64,000 nucleotides of DNA from Acidobacteriaceae bacterium (lineage in GTDB: Bacteria > Acidobacteriota > Terriglobia > Terriglobales > Acidobacteriaceae). Positions 52,206-61,320 of the stretch are shown here, piece after piece. Within the stretch, counting starts at the first letter, position 1, and each line of letters opens with the position of its first letter. Location of the stretch: assembly GCA_003151335.1 (NCBI GenBank), contig PLXE01000088.1:1-64000 (forward strand). The letters are read 5' to 3'. Under the pieces are notes generated by a model. That model worked only from the letters and a program-made list of their open reading frames with translations. It was not told the DNA's origin and did not search any database. Both the position numbers and the translations under genes were made by a program.

Positions 52206-53774
52206 TCAGTGCACCACCGCCGCTCCTGCTTTGCCAGCCTTCGGCTTCCTCAGCAGGAACAGGAACGGAATCATGGCAACGAACATCATGGACATGAAGA
52301 GAAACGTGTCGTTGTAGGACAGCATTGCCGCCTGCCGTTGCACCATACCCCACATCGACTGATAGGCCTGCTGGGTCGCCGTGGCGGCACTCGAACCCTG
52401 GCCCATGAATAATGCTTTCAGACTTTCGAACATCTTCTGGGCTGCGCTATTTTGCGGATACACATGCGCGCTCAGTGTGTTGATGTGCTTCTGCTCGTTG
52501 CGGAACTGCAGGGTCTCGACCGTGGCGATCCCGATGCTGGCGCCAATGTTTCGCATCAGGTTGAACAAGCTGGTGGCATTGCCCATGCGCTCATTCGGGA
52601 TACCGCCATTGGTGATGGTGGTGAGCGGCACGAAGACAAAACCCAGCGCCGCACCTTGAATCAGGAGCGGCCACCAGAAATCCACAGAAGCTACGTCCAG
52701 GCTGAAGCGGGAGAGCGACCACATGGCATAGGCGGAGGCTACCAGACCGACCCCAAGCAACTTCCGCTGATCGAATTTGCCGATCAAGCGGCCCACGATC
52801 GGCATGATCAGGAACGACGCCAGGCCGCGCGGCAGGTTGGTGATGCCGGCGTGCGTCGCCGTGTAGCCCAGCAGCACTTGCATCAGCAGCGGCAATAACA
52901 CCGTGCTGCCGTACAGCACGAAGCCGATCAGCGTCATCAGGAAGGTGCCGATGGCAAACGAGCGATACTTGAACACCGTGAGATCCAGCACCGGATGCTC
53001 CGCTTTTAGTTCGCGAATGATCAGCGCAGTCAGTCCTCCCACCGCCAGGATGCAGAGCGTGACGATAAAGCGCGAACCAAACCAATCGGCTTCCTGCCCC
53101 TTGTCGAGCATGATCTGAAGGCTTCCGATGCCCACCGCCAGCAGGCCAATTCCCCAATAGTCGATGCCGGTTTTTTGGCGCCGCAGATAAGGCGGATCGA
53201 AGATGAACAGTTGCGTCAGCACCAGGGAGGCGACACCGATCGGCACGTTGATGTAGAAGACCCAGCGCCAACTGTAGTTATCGGTGAGCCAGCCTCCCGC
53301 CACGGGACCGAGCATGGGCGCCACCACGATGCCGAGGGCCCAGAACGCCATTGCCTGGCCGCGCTTCTCCGGCGGAAACGATTCCAACAAGATGGCTTGC
53401 GAGAGCGGTTGCAGTCCGCCGCCGCATGCGCCTTGAATTACGCGACACAAAATGAGGAACGGCAGCGAGGGCGCCAGCCCGCACAGAAATGACGCCACCG
53501 TGAATCCGGTCACCGAGAGCATCAGCAGCCGTTTTCTGCCGAAGCGGCCCGCCAGCCAGCCGGTCATAGGAAGGATGATGGCGTTGGCGACCAGGTACGA
53601 GGTGAGCGTCCAGGTGGCTTCGTCATTGCTGGCCGACAAGCTGCCCGCGATGTGCGGCAGCGAAACGTTCACCACGGTGGTGTCCAGCACTTCCATAAAT
53701 GTGCTGGACATGACCGCGATGGCAATCAGCCACGGATTGATGTCCCGATGTTCCCTGCTTCCGATCAGCCCCAT
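52206..53774 (-). CDS. DHA2 family drug efflux MFS permease (EmrB type)
   Basis: 522 residues with 14 hydrophobic segments. The opening 'VMSSTFMEVLDTTVVNVSLPHIAGSL' is the DHA2 hallmark; 'GWLAGRFGRKRLLML' is motif A and 'PMLGPVAGGWLTDNYSWRWVFYINVPIG' is motif C with the following loop. EmrB pumps use proton force and normally pair with an EmrA adaptor and TolC; no adaptor gene is adjacent. Divergent from the radical SAM gene with 117 bp between starts. ATG 53774. Confidence 0.93.
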   Translation of the reverse strand: MGLIGSREHRDINPWLIAIAVMSSTFMEVLDTTVVNVSLPHIAGSLSASNDEATWTLTSYLVANAIILPMTGWLAGRFGRKRLLMLSVTGFTVASFLCGLAPSLPFLILCRVIQGACGGGLQPLSQAILLESFPPEKRGQAMAFWALGIVVAPMLGPVAGGWLTDNYSWRWVFYINVPIGVASLVLTQLFIFDPPYLRRQKTGIDYWGIGLLAVGIGSLQIMLDKGQEADWFGSRFIVTLCILAVGGLTALIIRELKAEHPVLDLTVFKYRSFAIGTFLMTLIGFVLYGSTVLLPLLMQVLLGYTATHAGITNLPRGLASFLIMPIVGRLIGKFDQRKLLGVGLVASAYAMWSLSRFSLDVASVDFWWPLLIQGAALGFVFVPLTTITNGGIPNERMGNATSLFNLMRNIGASIGIATVETLQFRNEQKHINTLSAHVYPQNSAAQKMFESLKALFMGQGSSAATATQQAYQSMWGMVQRQAAMLSYNDTFLFMSMMFVAMIPFLFLLRKPKAGKAGAAVVH

Positions 53775-53891
53775 TGCCGTATGTCAGTCTCGTTTTCCCA
53801 AGATGATCAGCCAATGTAATAGTTCTGTCATATCAACCAGAACGTGGCATAGATCACAGAAACGATATCAGAGCTTCCTTAGCATAAACTC

Positions 53892-55685
53892 ATGGCTTCG
53901 ACCTCAAACTCTGTTTGGATTACCCCACATCCCAAAGGGACTCAGGCGCGGGTGCTGCTGAGCTCGGTGTTTGGCCCGTATGCGCAGGATGACGAATTCG
54001 GCAGCCGCTCCATCAATCCCATGGAGCTGTATCACAACCAGGTCACGCGCGCGCAAGGCAGCTTCTCTTTGCGCATGTTTCACCGCTCCTGGGGACTGAT
54101 GATGATCCAGAAGAACATCTCCGCGCCCAGTACGCTGCTCGACTTCCCTACTCTCGACGACTTCCAGCACGAACTGACCTCCTCCGAATACGACATTGTT
54201 GGGATTTCTGGAATCATTCCGAACTTCGGCAAGGTGCGCGAAATGTGCCGCCAGGTCCGCCGCCTGTCGCCCAACTCCATCATCGTCGTGGGCGGACACG
54301 TGGCTGCCATCCCCGGACTGGATACGTTAATTGATGCCGATTACATCGTTCGCGGCGAGGGCATCTCCTGGATGCGCCGTTATCTAGGCGAAGATCCCGA
54401 AGCGCCGATCGCTCACCCGGAAATCGTCTCCGGCTTTGGTTTCCGCATCCTGGGAATGAGCGTGCCCGACAGTAAATGCGATACCGCCGCCACCATCATC
54501 CCTTCGGTGGGATGCCCCCTGGGATGCAACTTCTGCACGACGTCTTCCTTCTTCGGAGGCAAAGGCAAGAGCGTTCACTTCTACGAAACCGGAGACCAGC
54601 TCTTTGACGTCATGCAGCAGATGGAGACTGCCCTGGGCGTGAGTTCGTTCTTCATGATGGACGAAAACTTCCTGTTGAATCGTCCGCGCGCCATGCAACT
54701 TCTAGCGCGCATGAAGGAAGCCGGCAAGAGTTGGGCGCTCTATGTTTTCTCGTCGGTGAATGCCATCCGCAAGTACAGCATAGAAGAACTGGTGCAACTG
54801 GGCGTTTCGTGGATCTGGGTGGGACTCGAATCGCCCAATTCCCGCTATGCCAAATTGAAGAATTCCGATACGCGAGCTCTGGCGGCGGAGCTGCGCCAGC
54901 ACGGCATCAAGATCCTTGGTTCGACGATCGTGGGCCTCGAGCACCACACGCCCGAGAACATTCATCAGGAAATCGAATACGCGGTCTCGCACGGCACCGA
55001 CTTCCACCAGTTCATGCTGTACACGCCGGTGCCGGGCACTCCGCTGTTCGCGCAAATGCAGCAAGAAGGCCGCATGCTCGACGACGTGGACCTGGCTGAC
55101 ATTCACGGGCAGTTCAAGTTCAACTACAAGCACGCCGCCATCTCGCGTGACGAGTCGAAGGTGTTCCTCGACTGGGCCTTTCGGCATGACTTCGAGCGCA
55201 ACGGTCCCAGCTTGTTTCGCATTTGCGAAACTACCTTCCAGGGATGGAAGCGCTATCACAACGATCCCGACCTGCGAGTGCGGCGTCGCTTCGCGCAAGA
55301 GGCTAGGAAGTTGCGCACCACCTACAATGCGGCGCTCTGGGCCATGGAGAAGCGGCTTCGCACGACGAATCCGCCGATATCGAAGCGGATTCGCGAACTG
55401 CGGTGCGAAATCGAGAGCGCCTTCGGGACGTTCACCCGCGTGGTGCGCCGCGTGGTCGGCCCGGTTTTGCTGTGGACTTCGAAGCGCGAAGATAAGCGCC
55501 TGGCGAACGGCGTGACCTACGAGCCGCAGACATTCGTCGAGCGGCGCAACTGGATAGCCGACAAACTACGCCACACCGCGGATGTCATCACCATGCATCC
55601 GCGCCATAGCGAGCAGCCGCTGACCAACATCGCAGCCGCACGCGTTGCGGTCGATAGCCTCAGCCAGGTGACCAGCGGCGATTAG
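53892..55685 (+). CDS. B12-binding domain radical SAM protein
   Basis: 597 residues. N-terminal cobalamin-binding Rossmann-type domain (about 60-165; 'ISGIIPNFGKVREMCRQVRRLSPNSIIVVGGHVAAIPG', 'DYIVRGEGISWMRRYLG'), then a radical SAM core with the cluster motif 'CPLGCNFC' (about 211-218) and 'FFMMDENFLLNR', 'GLESPNSRYAKL'. The C-terminal third is helical and basic. Such proteins carry out methylations, ring contractions or hopanoid/lipid modifications; the substrate is not clear here. No biosynthetic cluster around it. ATG 53892; divergent from the DHA2 gene, and only 6 bp before the convergent aldehyde dehydrogenase end. Confidence 0.9.
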   Translation: MASTSNSVWITPHPKGTQARVLLSSVFGPYAQDDEFGSRSINPMELYHNQVTRAQGSFSLRMFHRSWGLMMIQKNISAPSTLLDFPTLDDFQHELTSSEYDIVGISGIIPNFGKVREMCRQVRRLSPNSIIVVGGHVAAIPGLDTLIDADYIVRGEGISWMRRYLGEDPEAPIAHPEIVSGFGFRILGMSVPDSKCDTAATIIPSVGCPLGCNFCTTSSFFGGKGKSVHFYETGDQLFDVMQQMETALGVSSFFMMDENFLLNRPRAMQLLARMKEAGKSWALYVFSSVNAIRKYSIEELVQLGVSWIWVGLESPNSRYAKLKNSDTRALAAELRQHGIKILGSTIVGLEHHTPENIHQEIEYAVSHGTDFHQFMLYTPVPGTPLFAQMQQEGRMLDDVDLADIHGQFKFNYKHAAISRDESKVFLDWAFRHDFERNGPSLFRICETTFQGWKRYHNDPDLRVRRRFAQEARKLRTTYNAALWAMEKRLRTTNPPISKRIRELRCEIESAFGTFTRVVRRVVGPVLLWTSKREDKRLANGVTYEPQTFVERRNWIADKLRHTADVITMHPRHSEQPLTNIAAARVAVDSLSQVTSGD

Positions 55686-55691
55686 GGCACC

Positions 55692-57194
55692 CTAGATCGC
55701 GGCGCAAACCGCTTTCACTTCGGTGTAAAGCTCCAACGCTTCGTGGCCCATCTCGCGGCCCCAGCCCGACTGTTTGTAGCCGCCGAAGGGCAGGGCTGCG
55801 TCGAACACGTTGTAGCAGTTGATCCACACCGTGCCGGCGCGCAGCTTCTCGGCAATCCGGTGGGCCTTGCTGATGTCGCGGGTCCACACTGCCGCCGCCA
55901 GGCCATATTCGCTCTGGTTGGCCTCGGCAATCAGCTTGTCCACATCGCGGAACGGCATGGCGCAAACCACCGGCCCAAAGATCTCCTCACGGACCACTTT
56001 CATGTCGGGCTTGGTCTTGACCATCACCGTGGGCTCCACAAAATATCCCGACCCCGGCCGTTTGTGTCCGCCCACAATGGCTTCTGCGCCTTCGTGCAGC
56101 CCGCTCTCCAGATAGCTGCAGACGCGATTCATCTGCTCTTCAGACACCAGCGGCCCCATCGAGGTTTCAGGATCGAAGCCGGGTCCTAGTTTGATCTTCT
56201 TTGCCTGCTCGGCCACGCCATGCACCACGTGGTCGAAAATGCTCTGCTCGATGTACAGCCGCGATCCCGCGCAGCAGCACTGACCGTGGTTGAAGAAGAT
56301 GGCGCCCGCCGCTCCGGGGATGGTCGCCTTCATGTCGGCGTCCGCGAAGACCAGGTTGGGCGACTTGCCACCCAGTTCCAGGGAAACCTTCTTCAAGTTG
56401 CCGGCCGCCGCCTGCAAGATTAGCCTGCCGACCTCGGTGGAACCGGTGAAGGCGATTTTGTCCACGTCAGGATGCGCCGCCAGCGCCGCGCCAGCGGTTT
56501 CGCCATAGCCGGGCACCACGTTCACCACGCCGTCTGGAAAACCCGCCTCCGCCATCAATTCCGCCAGCAACAGCGCGCTCAGCGGAGTCTGCTCCGCCGG
56601 CTTCAACACCACGGTGCAGCCGGTCGCCAGCGCCGGACCCAGCTTCCACGCCGCCATCAGTAGCGGAAAATTCCACGGGATGATCTGGCCCACCACTCCG
56701 ACGGGCTCGCGCAGGGTGTAGGCAAAGTACTTCACGCGCCTCGACGCGGCCGAAATCGGAATAGTGTTGCCCTCGATCTTGGTGGCCCAACCTGCCATGT
56801 AGTGGAACAGATCGGCCGCCAACGGCACGTCGGCGACACGCGCCACCGATAGCGGCTTGCCATTATCGAGACTTTCGAGCTGAGCGAATTCTTCCAGGTG
56901 CTCTTCAATCAAGTCGCCCAGTTTCCATATGATGCGGCCACGCTGCGAGGCCGTCATCTCATGCCAGGGGCCGCTCTCGAAGGCCCGGCGCGCCGCTTTC
57001 ACCGCGCGATCAATGTCCTCGCGGTCGCCTTCGGCAATCTGCGCCAAAACTTCGCCGGTCGCGGGGTTATAGGTCGGGAAGGTCTTCCCCGAGGCCGCCT
57101 CCACCCACTTTCCGTCGATGAACATTTTGCGGGGTGTGCTGACAAATTCCTGAACATGATTGTGCATTTGCACCGTGCTTACTGCGGTTGACAT
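55692..57194 (-). CDS. NAD(P)+ aldehyde dehydrogenase
   Basis: 500-residue ALDH superfamily enzyme, oxidising an aldehyde to the acid in the cytosol. Active site is complete: Asn175 ('PWNFP'), Glu273 ('LELGGKSP') and the catalytic Cys307 within 'GQCCCAGSR', flanked by two further cysteines. 'GSTEVGRLI' is the cofactor loop. It is close to ALDH1/betaine-aldehyde-type enzymes with broad substrates. ATG 57194 with CTGAGGAGG upstream. Monocistronic. Confidence 0.95.
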   Translation of the reverse strand: MSTAVSTVQMHNHVQEFVSTPRKMFIDGKWVEAASGKTFPTYNPATGEVLAQIAEGDREDIDRAVKAARRAFESGPWHEMTASQRGRIIWKLGDLIEEHLEEFAQLESLDNGKPLSVARVADVPLAADLFHYMAGWATKIEGNTIPISAASRRVKYFAYTLREPVGVVGQIIPWNFPLLMAAWKLGPALATGCTVVLKPAEQTPLSALLLAELMAEAGFPDGVVNVVPGYGETAGAALAAHPDVDKIAFTGSTEVGRLILQAAAGNLKKVSLELGGKSPNLVFADADMKATIPGAAGAIFFNHGQCCCAGSRLYIEQSIFDHVVHGVAEQAKKIKLGPGFDPETSMGPLVSEEQMNRVCSYLESGLHEGAEAIVGGHKRPGSGYFVEPTVMVKTKPDMKVVREEIFGPVVCAMPFRDVDKLIAEANQSEYGLAAAVWTRDISKAHRIAEKLRAGTVWINCYNVFDAALPFGGYKQSGWGREMGHEALELYTEVKAVCAAI

Positions 57195-57439
57195 AAAGAA
57201 CCTCCTCAGGCCCAGCGTCGCCGCCGTAGATCCGCGCTATCCATCGGTATTGGAGTATTCGCGAGGGAGCGGCAGACGTCGATCCTACATGCCGCAAAAG
57301 TTTATCAGAGGTTGGACCTGGGCGCTCCAAATGCGGAATTTACGTGGCGAATCGCGGGAGATGGGAAGCGATCCCACAGATCGTTTTGTATCAGGGCACG
57401 GCTTCAGAGGCTGCTGAAAAACTCCGTGTGCGGATGCGA
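57195..57439. other. Intergenic stretch upstream of the aldehyde dehydrogenase
   Basis: Holds the ALDH ribosome-binding site and probably its promoter; no gene. A degenerate repeat piece, TATCAGGGCACGGCTTCAG, lies at about 57390-57410. Confidence 0.5.
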
Positions 57440-57545
57440 TTTGAAAGGGCACGGCTTCAGCCGTGCCGCTAAGGCTTTTATTTTTGTCATCACGAGCGGG
57501 CTTCAGCCCGCGAGGGATCTGCTTTTCCGACTTTTTCAGCAGTCT
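57440..57545 (+). repeat. Palindromic repeat, family A copy 2
   Basis: Two hairpins (GGGCACGGCTTCAGCCGTGCC and GCGGGCTTCAGCCCGC) joined by 'TTTTTGTCATCACGA', followed by GAGGGATCTGCTTTTCCGA and TTTTTCAGCAGTCT. It is the closest relative of the copy inside the ABC ATPase gene at 61712-61799. Confidence 0.8.
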
Positions 57546-57596
57546 CTTCAGTCGTGCCGCAATTGGCCCGTTACGGACTGGGCTTCAGCCCCTGAG
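57546..57596 (+). repeat. Palindromic intergenic repeat, family E copy 2
   Basis: CAGTCGTGCCGCAATTGGCCC ... GGGCTTCAGCCCCTGAGG. The same arrangement, on the other strand, is at 42-112. It abuts the family A element directly. Confidence 0.55.
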
Positions 57597-57635
57597 GTAC
57601 TTCGCTTTGGGCCGAACGGCATTTATGAGATGGCT

Positions 57636-57676
57636 TCTAGTTGCTAATTTGCTAGTTGCTAGTTGCTGGTTGCTTC
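57636..57676. repeat. AGTTGCT heptamer repeat running into rpmA
   Basis: CTAGTTGCTAATTTGCTAGTTGCTAGTTGCTGGTTGC: 7-bp units AGTTGCT, four or five copies. The rpmA stop codon (57659-57661, minus strand) lies within it, so the last residues of L27 are written by the repeat. A similar run is at 114-160. Confidence 0.7.
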
Positions 57677-57928
57677 CTGCGGCGTGACCGACACGAACTT
57701 GCCCATCTGCCCGCGGTCCTTGAACTGGACCACGCCCGTCACCTTGGCGAACAAAGTGTCGTCTTTGCCGCGGCCAACGTTGACTCCCGGCTTGATGCGG
57801 GTGCCGCGTTGCCGCACGATGATGGAGCCGCCCGAAACCATCTGGCCTCCGAACGATTTCACGCCCAGCCGCTGTGCATTCGAGTCGCGGCCGTTCCGGG
57901 AACTACCTAAACCTTTTTTGTGCGCCAT
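57659..57928 (-). CDS. rpmA: 50S ribosomal protein L27
   Basis: 89 residues, starting '[15 protein letters not shown]' and containing '[27 protein letters not shown]', unmistakable L27. It sits at the peptidyl transferase centre of the large subunit with its N-terminus near the tRNA ends; the N-terminus here needs no protease cleavage. The C-terminus 'QEATSN' ends in the heptamer repeat. Second gene of the rplU-rpmA pair, with a 199-bp gap, longer than is common. Confidence 0.98.
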   Translation of the reverse strand: MAHKKGLGSSRNGRDSNAQRLGVKSFGGQMVSGGSIIVRQRGTRIKPGVNVGRGKDDTLFAKVTGVVQFKDRGQMGKFVSVTPQEATSN

Positions 57929-58127
57929 TGCAATGTCCTCAAAAAATTGGAGCCGCGACTCCCACGGAGTGGGACAGCCGCGTTTGTCGTCTAAGTTTCC
58001 TGCAAATCAGATCCGCCCTCGCGAGCCCGCGAGACCACCCGCCGTATTCGCGCGGGAAGCCCCAGCAACACCGAATCGAAGCGCTTGGCCAAATTAACCA
58101 GGGCCGGGATCAACTGGTGTAGCAGCA

Positions 58128-58457
58128 TCAGCCGTTAGCCTTCAGGTCCTTCCCGTCCACGTTGATGCCGGTGATCTTCACGGCAGTGTACGGTTGGCGG
58201 TGTCCGTTCAGCTTCTTGTATTGCTTCTTGCGTTTGAAGTGGAAGACCAGGATCTTATCGGCGCGGCCCTGCTCGACCACCTGGCCGCTGACGAACGCCT
58301 TAGACGGCTTGCCGAGTTCACCCTCGGAGCCGCTGACGGCCAGCACTTCATCGAACTGAATGTTTTCGCCGCTGGTTTGCGGCACCTTCTCGATCTTGAT
58401 TACGTCGCCGGGTGCGACGCGATATTGCTTTCCCCCGGCGCGGATCACCGCGTACAT
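58128..58457 (-). CDS. rplU: 50S ribosomal protein L21
   Basis: 109 residues, 'MYAVIRAGGKQYRVAPGDVIKIEKV' is the typical L21 start and 'GKDLKANG' the end; the body has the L21 beta-barrel with 'HFKRKKQYKKLNGHRQPYT'. It binds 23S rRNA in the large subunit. Start ATG 58457. Its upstream region up to about 58700 is GC-rich with hairpins, as would suit a ribosomal-protein leader, but I cannot assign a known leader motif. Confidence 0.98.
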   Translation of the reverse strand: MYAVIRAGGKQYRVAPGDVIKIEKVPQTSGENIQFDEVLAVSGSEGELGKPSKAFVSGQVVEQGRADKILVFHFKRKKQYKKLNGHRQPYTAVKITGINVDGKDLKANG

Positions 58458-59050
58458 GGCAATGCCTCCAATGAACTTTTCCGGTCAGGGCGCTTGGCTG
58501 CTTCGCCCTCACCTCGACGGCTCGCAATGTAGCGAGTGTCCTTGGCTTCGCCGGCCGCGCATAGCTGTGGCGCGGGCGGCGTTAACCTCTTTGTGCGCTT
58601 GCACTTCCCCGAGCCAGGAAGGAGACCTTCACAGAAAGGCGGGGTGCCCCTGACGGGGCCTGCTAGTACAGGCAAACCATAGAAGTGTAACGTGTTTGGG
58701 CAGTGCAGGTCAAACGGGATAATAATCCGGGATGATAATCCGTGGTGATAATCCGAGCCACAGGTTCCTGTCAGCCGTCGGCATTCAGCATTCAGCCGTC
58801 AGCATTCAGCCAAGAAGCGAACGTCGACTTGCGGTGCCCCCATCCCTTCTGGCCCGCCTTTGGCGAGAGGGTGGGCACAGGTCTGTAACGCCCGTCACAG
58901 CGCAACCCCGGAATGTCAGATATCCTCGTTCTGTGCTGCGAGGACTCAAACCGAAAGGTAGGCCCCGCGCCAACGAGTTCTAAAAGAGGTAGAAGTTCGG
59001 AGTCGGTCATACGACCCCCTCTAGAAGGGGTTCGTAATCGGGAGAGCAAA
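58458..59050. other. Divergent intergenic stretch upstream of rplU
   Basis: 593 bp. Contains the rplU leader/promoter (58458-58710), several palindromes such as GGGGTGCCCC and CAGGCCCCGTC at 58640-58665, a run of 'CCGTGGTGATAATCCG'-like tandem text (58725-58757) and 'CATTCAGCATTCAGCCGTCAG' simple repeats (58790-58811). No gene is supported. Confidence 0.55.
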
Positions 59051-59476
59051 ATGAACTCATCTATCGTTCGGCTCTCAGATGCGGACCTCGCCAACTCCTT
59101 ACATCGACGCAGGCCCGAGGCTCGTCTCGTGAGCCCTGAACCTTCATCAAGCGCAGACTTCAACCTATGCCACCCGAATGCTGAAGCCTATGTGCGGGAG
59201 AATCCTGATTGCACTGTGATCCGAGGTTGGCTTTTCGAGGACTCTGACGGGTTCACATACATCAATGCTCACTCGGTTGTTCGCCGGAAAGACGGTTCGC
59301 TTTTTGATCCCACGCCCCTGAGACTACAGTGCCCATTCATCGAGCACGAAGGAACGGAGAAGGACTTCGCGATTCAAACGCATAATCGTTCACGAGTACA
59401 ATTTCCCCCAATCGACCCAAAGGACTTCGACTTCGGCGCTCCGATTGAAGAAGGGGGTAATGAGTTTAACCTGTAG
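59051..59476 (+). CDS. Hypothetical protein
   Basis: 141 residues from the ATG at 59051 (GGAGAGCAAA upstream). No signal peptide. A central 'CTVIRGWLFEDSDG' strand and 'AHSVVRRKDGSLFDPTPL' suggest a small beta-rich fold; the His ... 'DPTP' order recalls transglutaminase- or peptidase-like proteins that handle a substrate protein, but no catalytic Cys is placed convincingly (Cys near the start of the strand only). The GC content is lower than in neighbouring housekeeping genes, as for the next gene, so both may have come in together. Confidence 0.6.
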   Translation: MNSSIVRLSDADLANSLHRRRPEARLVSPEPSSSADFNLCHPNAEAYVRENPDCTVIRGWLFEDSDGFTYINAHSVVRRKDGSLFDPTPLRLQCPFIEHEGTEKDFAIQTHNRSRVQFPPIDPKDFDFGAPIEEGGNEFNL

Positions 59477-59603
59477 CGAAGCGAAAGAGACACGCAGTCC
59501 CCGCGTCCTGCGTATATATTCGCTGGCAGGCGGGTGAGGTCCCGATTAGCGGCCCGGCGCAGGTGGCTATCGGGTTGCTCATCAGGGCGCAGGAGAACGC
59601 CCA

Positions 59604-61289
59604 ATGACACGCACGAATTCTACGGGCCAAGCCGTGAGGCTCATTCGGACAAATACAAGCGGGTATCAAGGGGTAGGTTGGCACAAAGCCGCTCAAAAAT
59701 GGGTGGCTCGAATTGCTGTAGGGGGTGTGCAGCACCATCTTGGACTGTTTTCGACAGTGGAAGACGCACACGCTGCATATACCCGTGCTGCCAGAGAGTT
59801 TCTTGGGGAGAGTATTCCGCTTGATCCTAATAAGGTCAAAAGCGCTCTTCTTGATACCGTCCGGGCCCTATATGTTGCTCAAGGCATTAGCGCTCTTTCG
59901 ACGCCATTCTTGGAGAAGCAAAAGGGCCGACTTTATCACTGTCTCCTTGCGGCTGGTCTGAGGCAGCCAGTACTTTTAGAGGAGCTTGGGCTTACTGAGG
60001 AGTATGCAACTTGGAGAGCGTCGCATCGTAACTACAGGGGCGTGACCAAGCCGAAATGGTCATGGCAATCCGCTATTGCAACAGCAAAGGAAATCAAAGA
60101 ACGTGACGGCGACTTGCCGACCGTAGAGTGGTGTCGTCGCAACGGGCATAGTTCATTAGCATCCGCTGTATTCAATTCTGGTCGTACTTGGGACGACTTG
60201 AGGGAGGCAGTGGGAAGTCTTACCAGCAGCACCTTCTATCCATCCAGGAATGGAATGCGCTGGCGTAGCCGTCCAGAGGCGTGCTTGTCCAATTTCCTTT
60301 ATGCCCGAGGCATTGAACATAAGCGCGGGGAACGTTACCCCCAAGGTTACTCGGAGCAATCGGGGCGGCGCTATGGCTGCTTCGATCTACATTTTGTTTC
60401 CGCGACCGGCACTTGGATCGACGTAGAAGTATGGGGCGATCCGCAAAATTCATTGTCCGGTGGAAGGTACCAAGCAACACGATCATCCAAGGAGAAGTGG
60501 CTCAAGGGCAACGCAAATTTCCTCGGCATTCCTTACCGTCATTGTCTATCGGACGCGACGTTGACGGAAATATTGAGGCCATACATAGGCATCGTCGAGG
60601 CCTTTCGGTTCGACAAACCAGTTGACCACATCATCCAAACGTCGCATTGGTCAAATGCCGACGAATTGCTCATAACCTGCAAGGAATTTGCGACCCACAT
60701 GCCTGACGGTATTTTCCCTGCCGAGGATTGGCTCCGGAAGCGTGGCAAGTATAAGGGGCGTCCAGGACCGACATACAACACTTTGGCAATCCGCGTGAAT
60801 CAATGGCTCGGAGGCACCCGCAACGTGCGCGAAATCTTGGGCCACGGCTTTGCCAGTACAACCGCATGGACGCCAGAGAAAGTGATGACAGCGTGGCAGG
60901 ATTTCCAGCAGAAGCATGGACTAACCCCGTCACAGTGCAAAGGAGGCAAACGGCGAAAATCGGTGTCTGGCGAAGTACAAACTGAGGCCAGCCGCATTTA
61001 TGAAGTGGCGCGAAGACTCGGCGTATTAACAGAGGCCCGGAAAGGGCGATCTGAGAGAAAGATCAGGTGGACTCCGGAAGGAACAATTCAGGCATGGCGA
61101 GAGTTCACGAAGAAGCATGGGCGAACTCCGTCTCAATGTATGAGTTCAGCGCAACGGCGATCTCTACCGCGTACCGTGACCGACGAAGCAACTAACATCT
61201 ATGGGGCGGCGCGGCGACTTGGTGTGCTCGCAATCGCGCGCAGTGAAGAGCAGCTTCCCTTCGACTACGCTGTTCTCCGCTCGGACTGA
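59604..61289 (+). CDS. AP2 + PD-(D/E)XK + helical repeats: homing-endonuclease-like protein
   Basis: 561 residues. N-terminus: AP2/ERF DNA-binding domain at about 18-68 ('GYQGVGWHKAAQKWVARI...HHLGLFSTVEDAHAAY'), which in bacteria is mostly found on homing endonucleases. Residues 142-205 are a helical module. Residues 224-325 look like a PD-(D/E)XK nuclease: Glu225, Asp261, Glu275 in 'DVEVWGD' and Lys296. Then three further helical modules; the last two (about 421-480 and 489-547) are near-identical copies ('WTPE...AW..F..KHG.TPSQC...ARRLGVL'), as in homing-endonuclease-associated repeats. It is freestanding, not inside an intron or intein. Start ATG 59604, AGGAG upstream. Confidence 0.8.
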   Translation: MTRTNSTGQAVRLIRTNTSGYQGVGWHKAAQKWVARIAVGGVQHHLGLFSTVEDAHAAYTRAAREFLGESIPLDPNKVKSALLDTVRALYVAQGISALSTPFLEKQKGRLYHCLLAAGLRQPVLLEELGLTEEYATWRASHRNYRGVTKPKWSWQSAIATAKEIKERDGDLPTVEWCRRNGHSSLASAVFNSGRTWDDLREAVGSLTSSTFYPSRNGMRWRSRPEACLSNFLYARGIEHKRGERYPQGYSEQSGRRYGCFDLHFVSATGTWIDVEVWGDPQNSLSGGRYQATRSSKEKWLKGNANFLGIPYRHCLSDATLTEILRPYIGIVEAFRFDKPVDHIIQTSHWSNADELLITCKEFATHMPDGIFPAEDWLRKRGKYKGRPGPTYNTLAIRVNQWLGGTRNVREILGHGFASTTAWTPEKVMTAWQDFQQKHGLTPSQCKGGKRRKSVSGEVQTEASRIYEVARRLGVLTEARKGRSERKIRWTPEGTIQAWREFTKKHGRTPSQCMSSAQRRSLPRTVTDEATNIYGAARRLGVLAIARSEEQLPFDYAVLRSD

Positions 61290-61320
61290 CGGCATCGGCC
61301 GGGCTGCTACGATAGGACTT

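Noticed and set aside
53840-53855. CRP-like half site (CGTGG-CATAGA-TCACA) between DHA2 and radical SAM genes
   Set aside because: Only one half matches; not enough to call.
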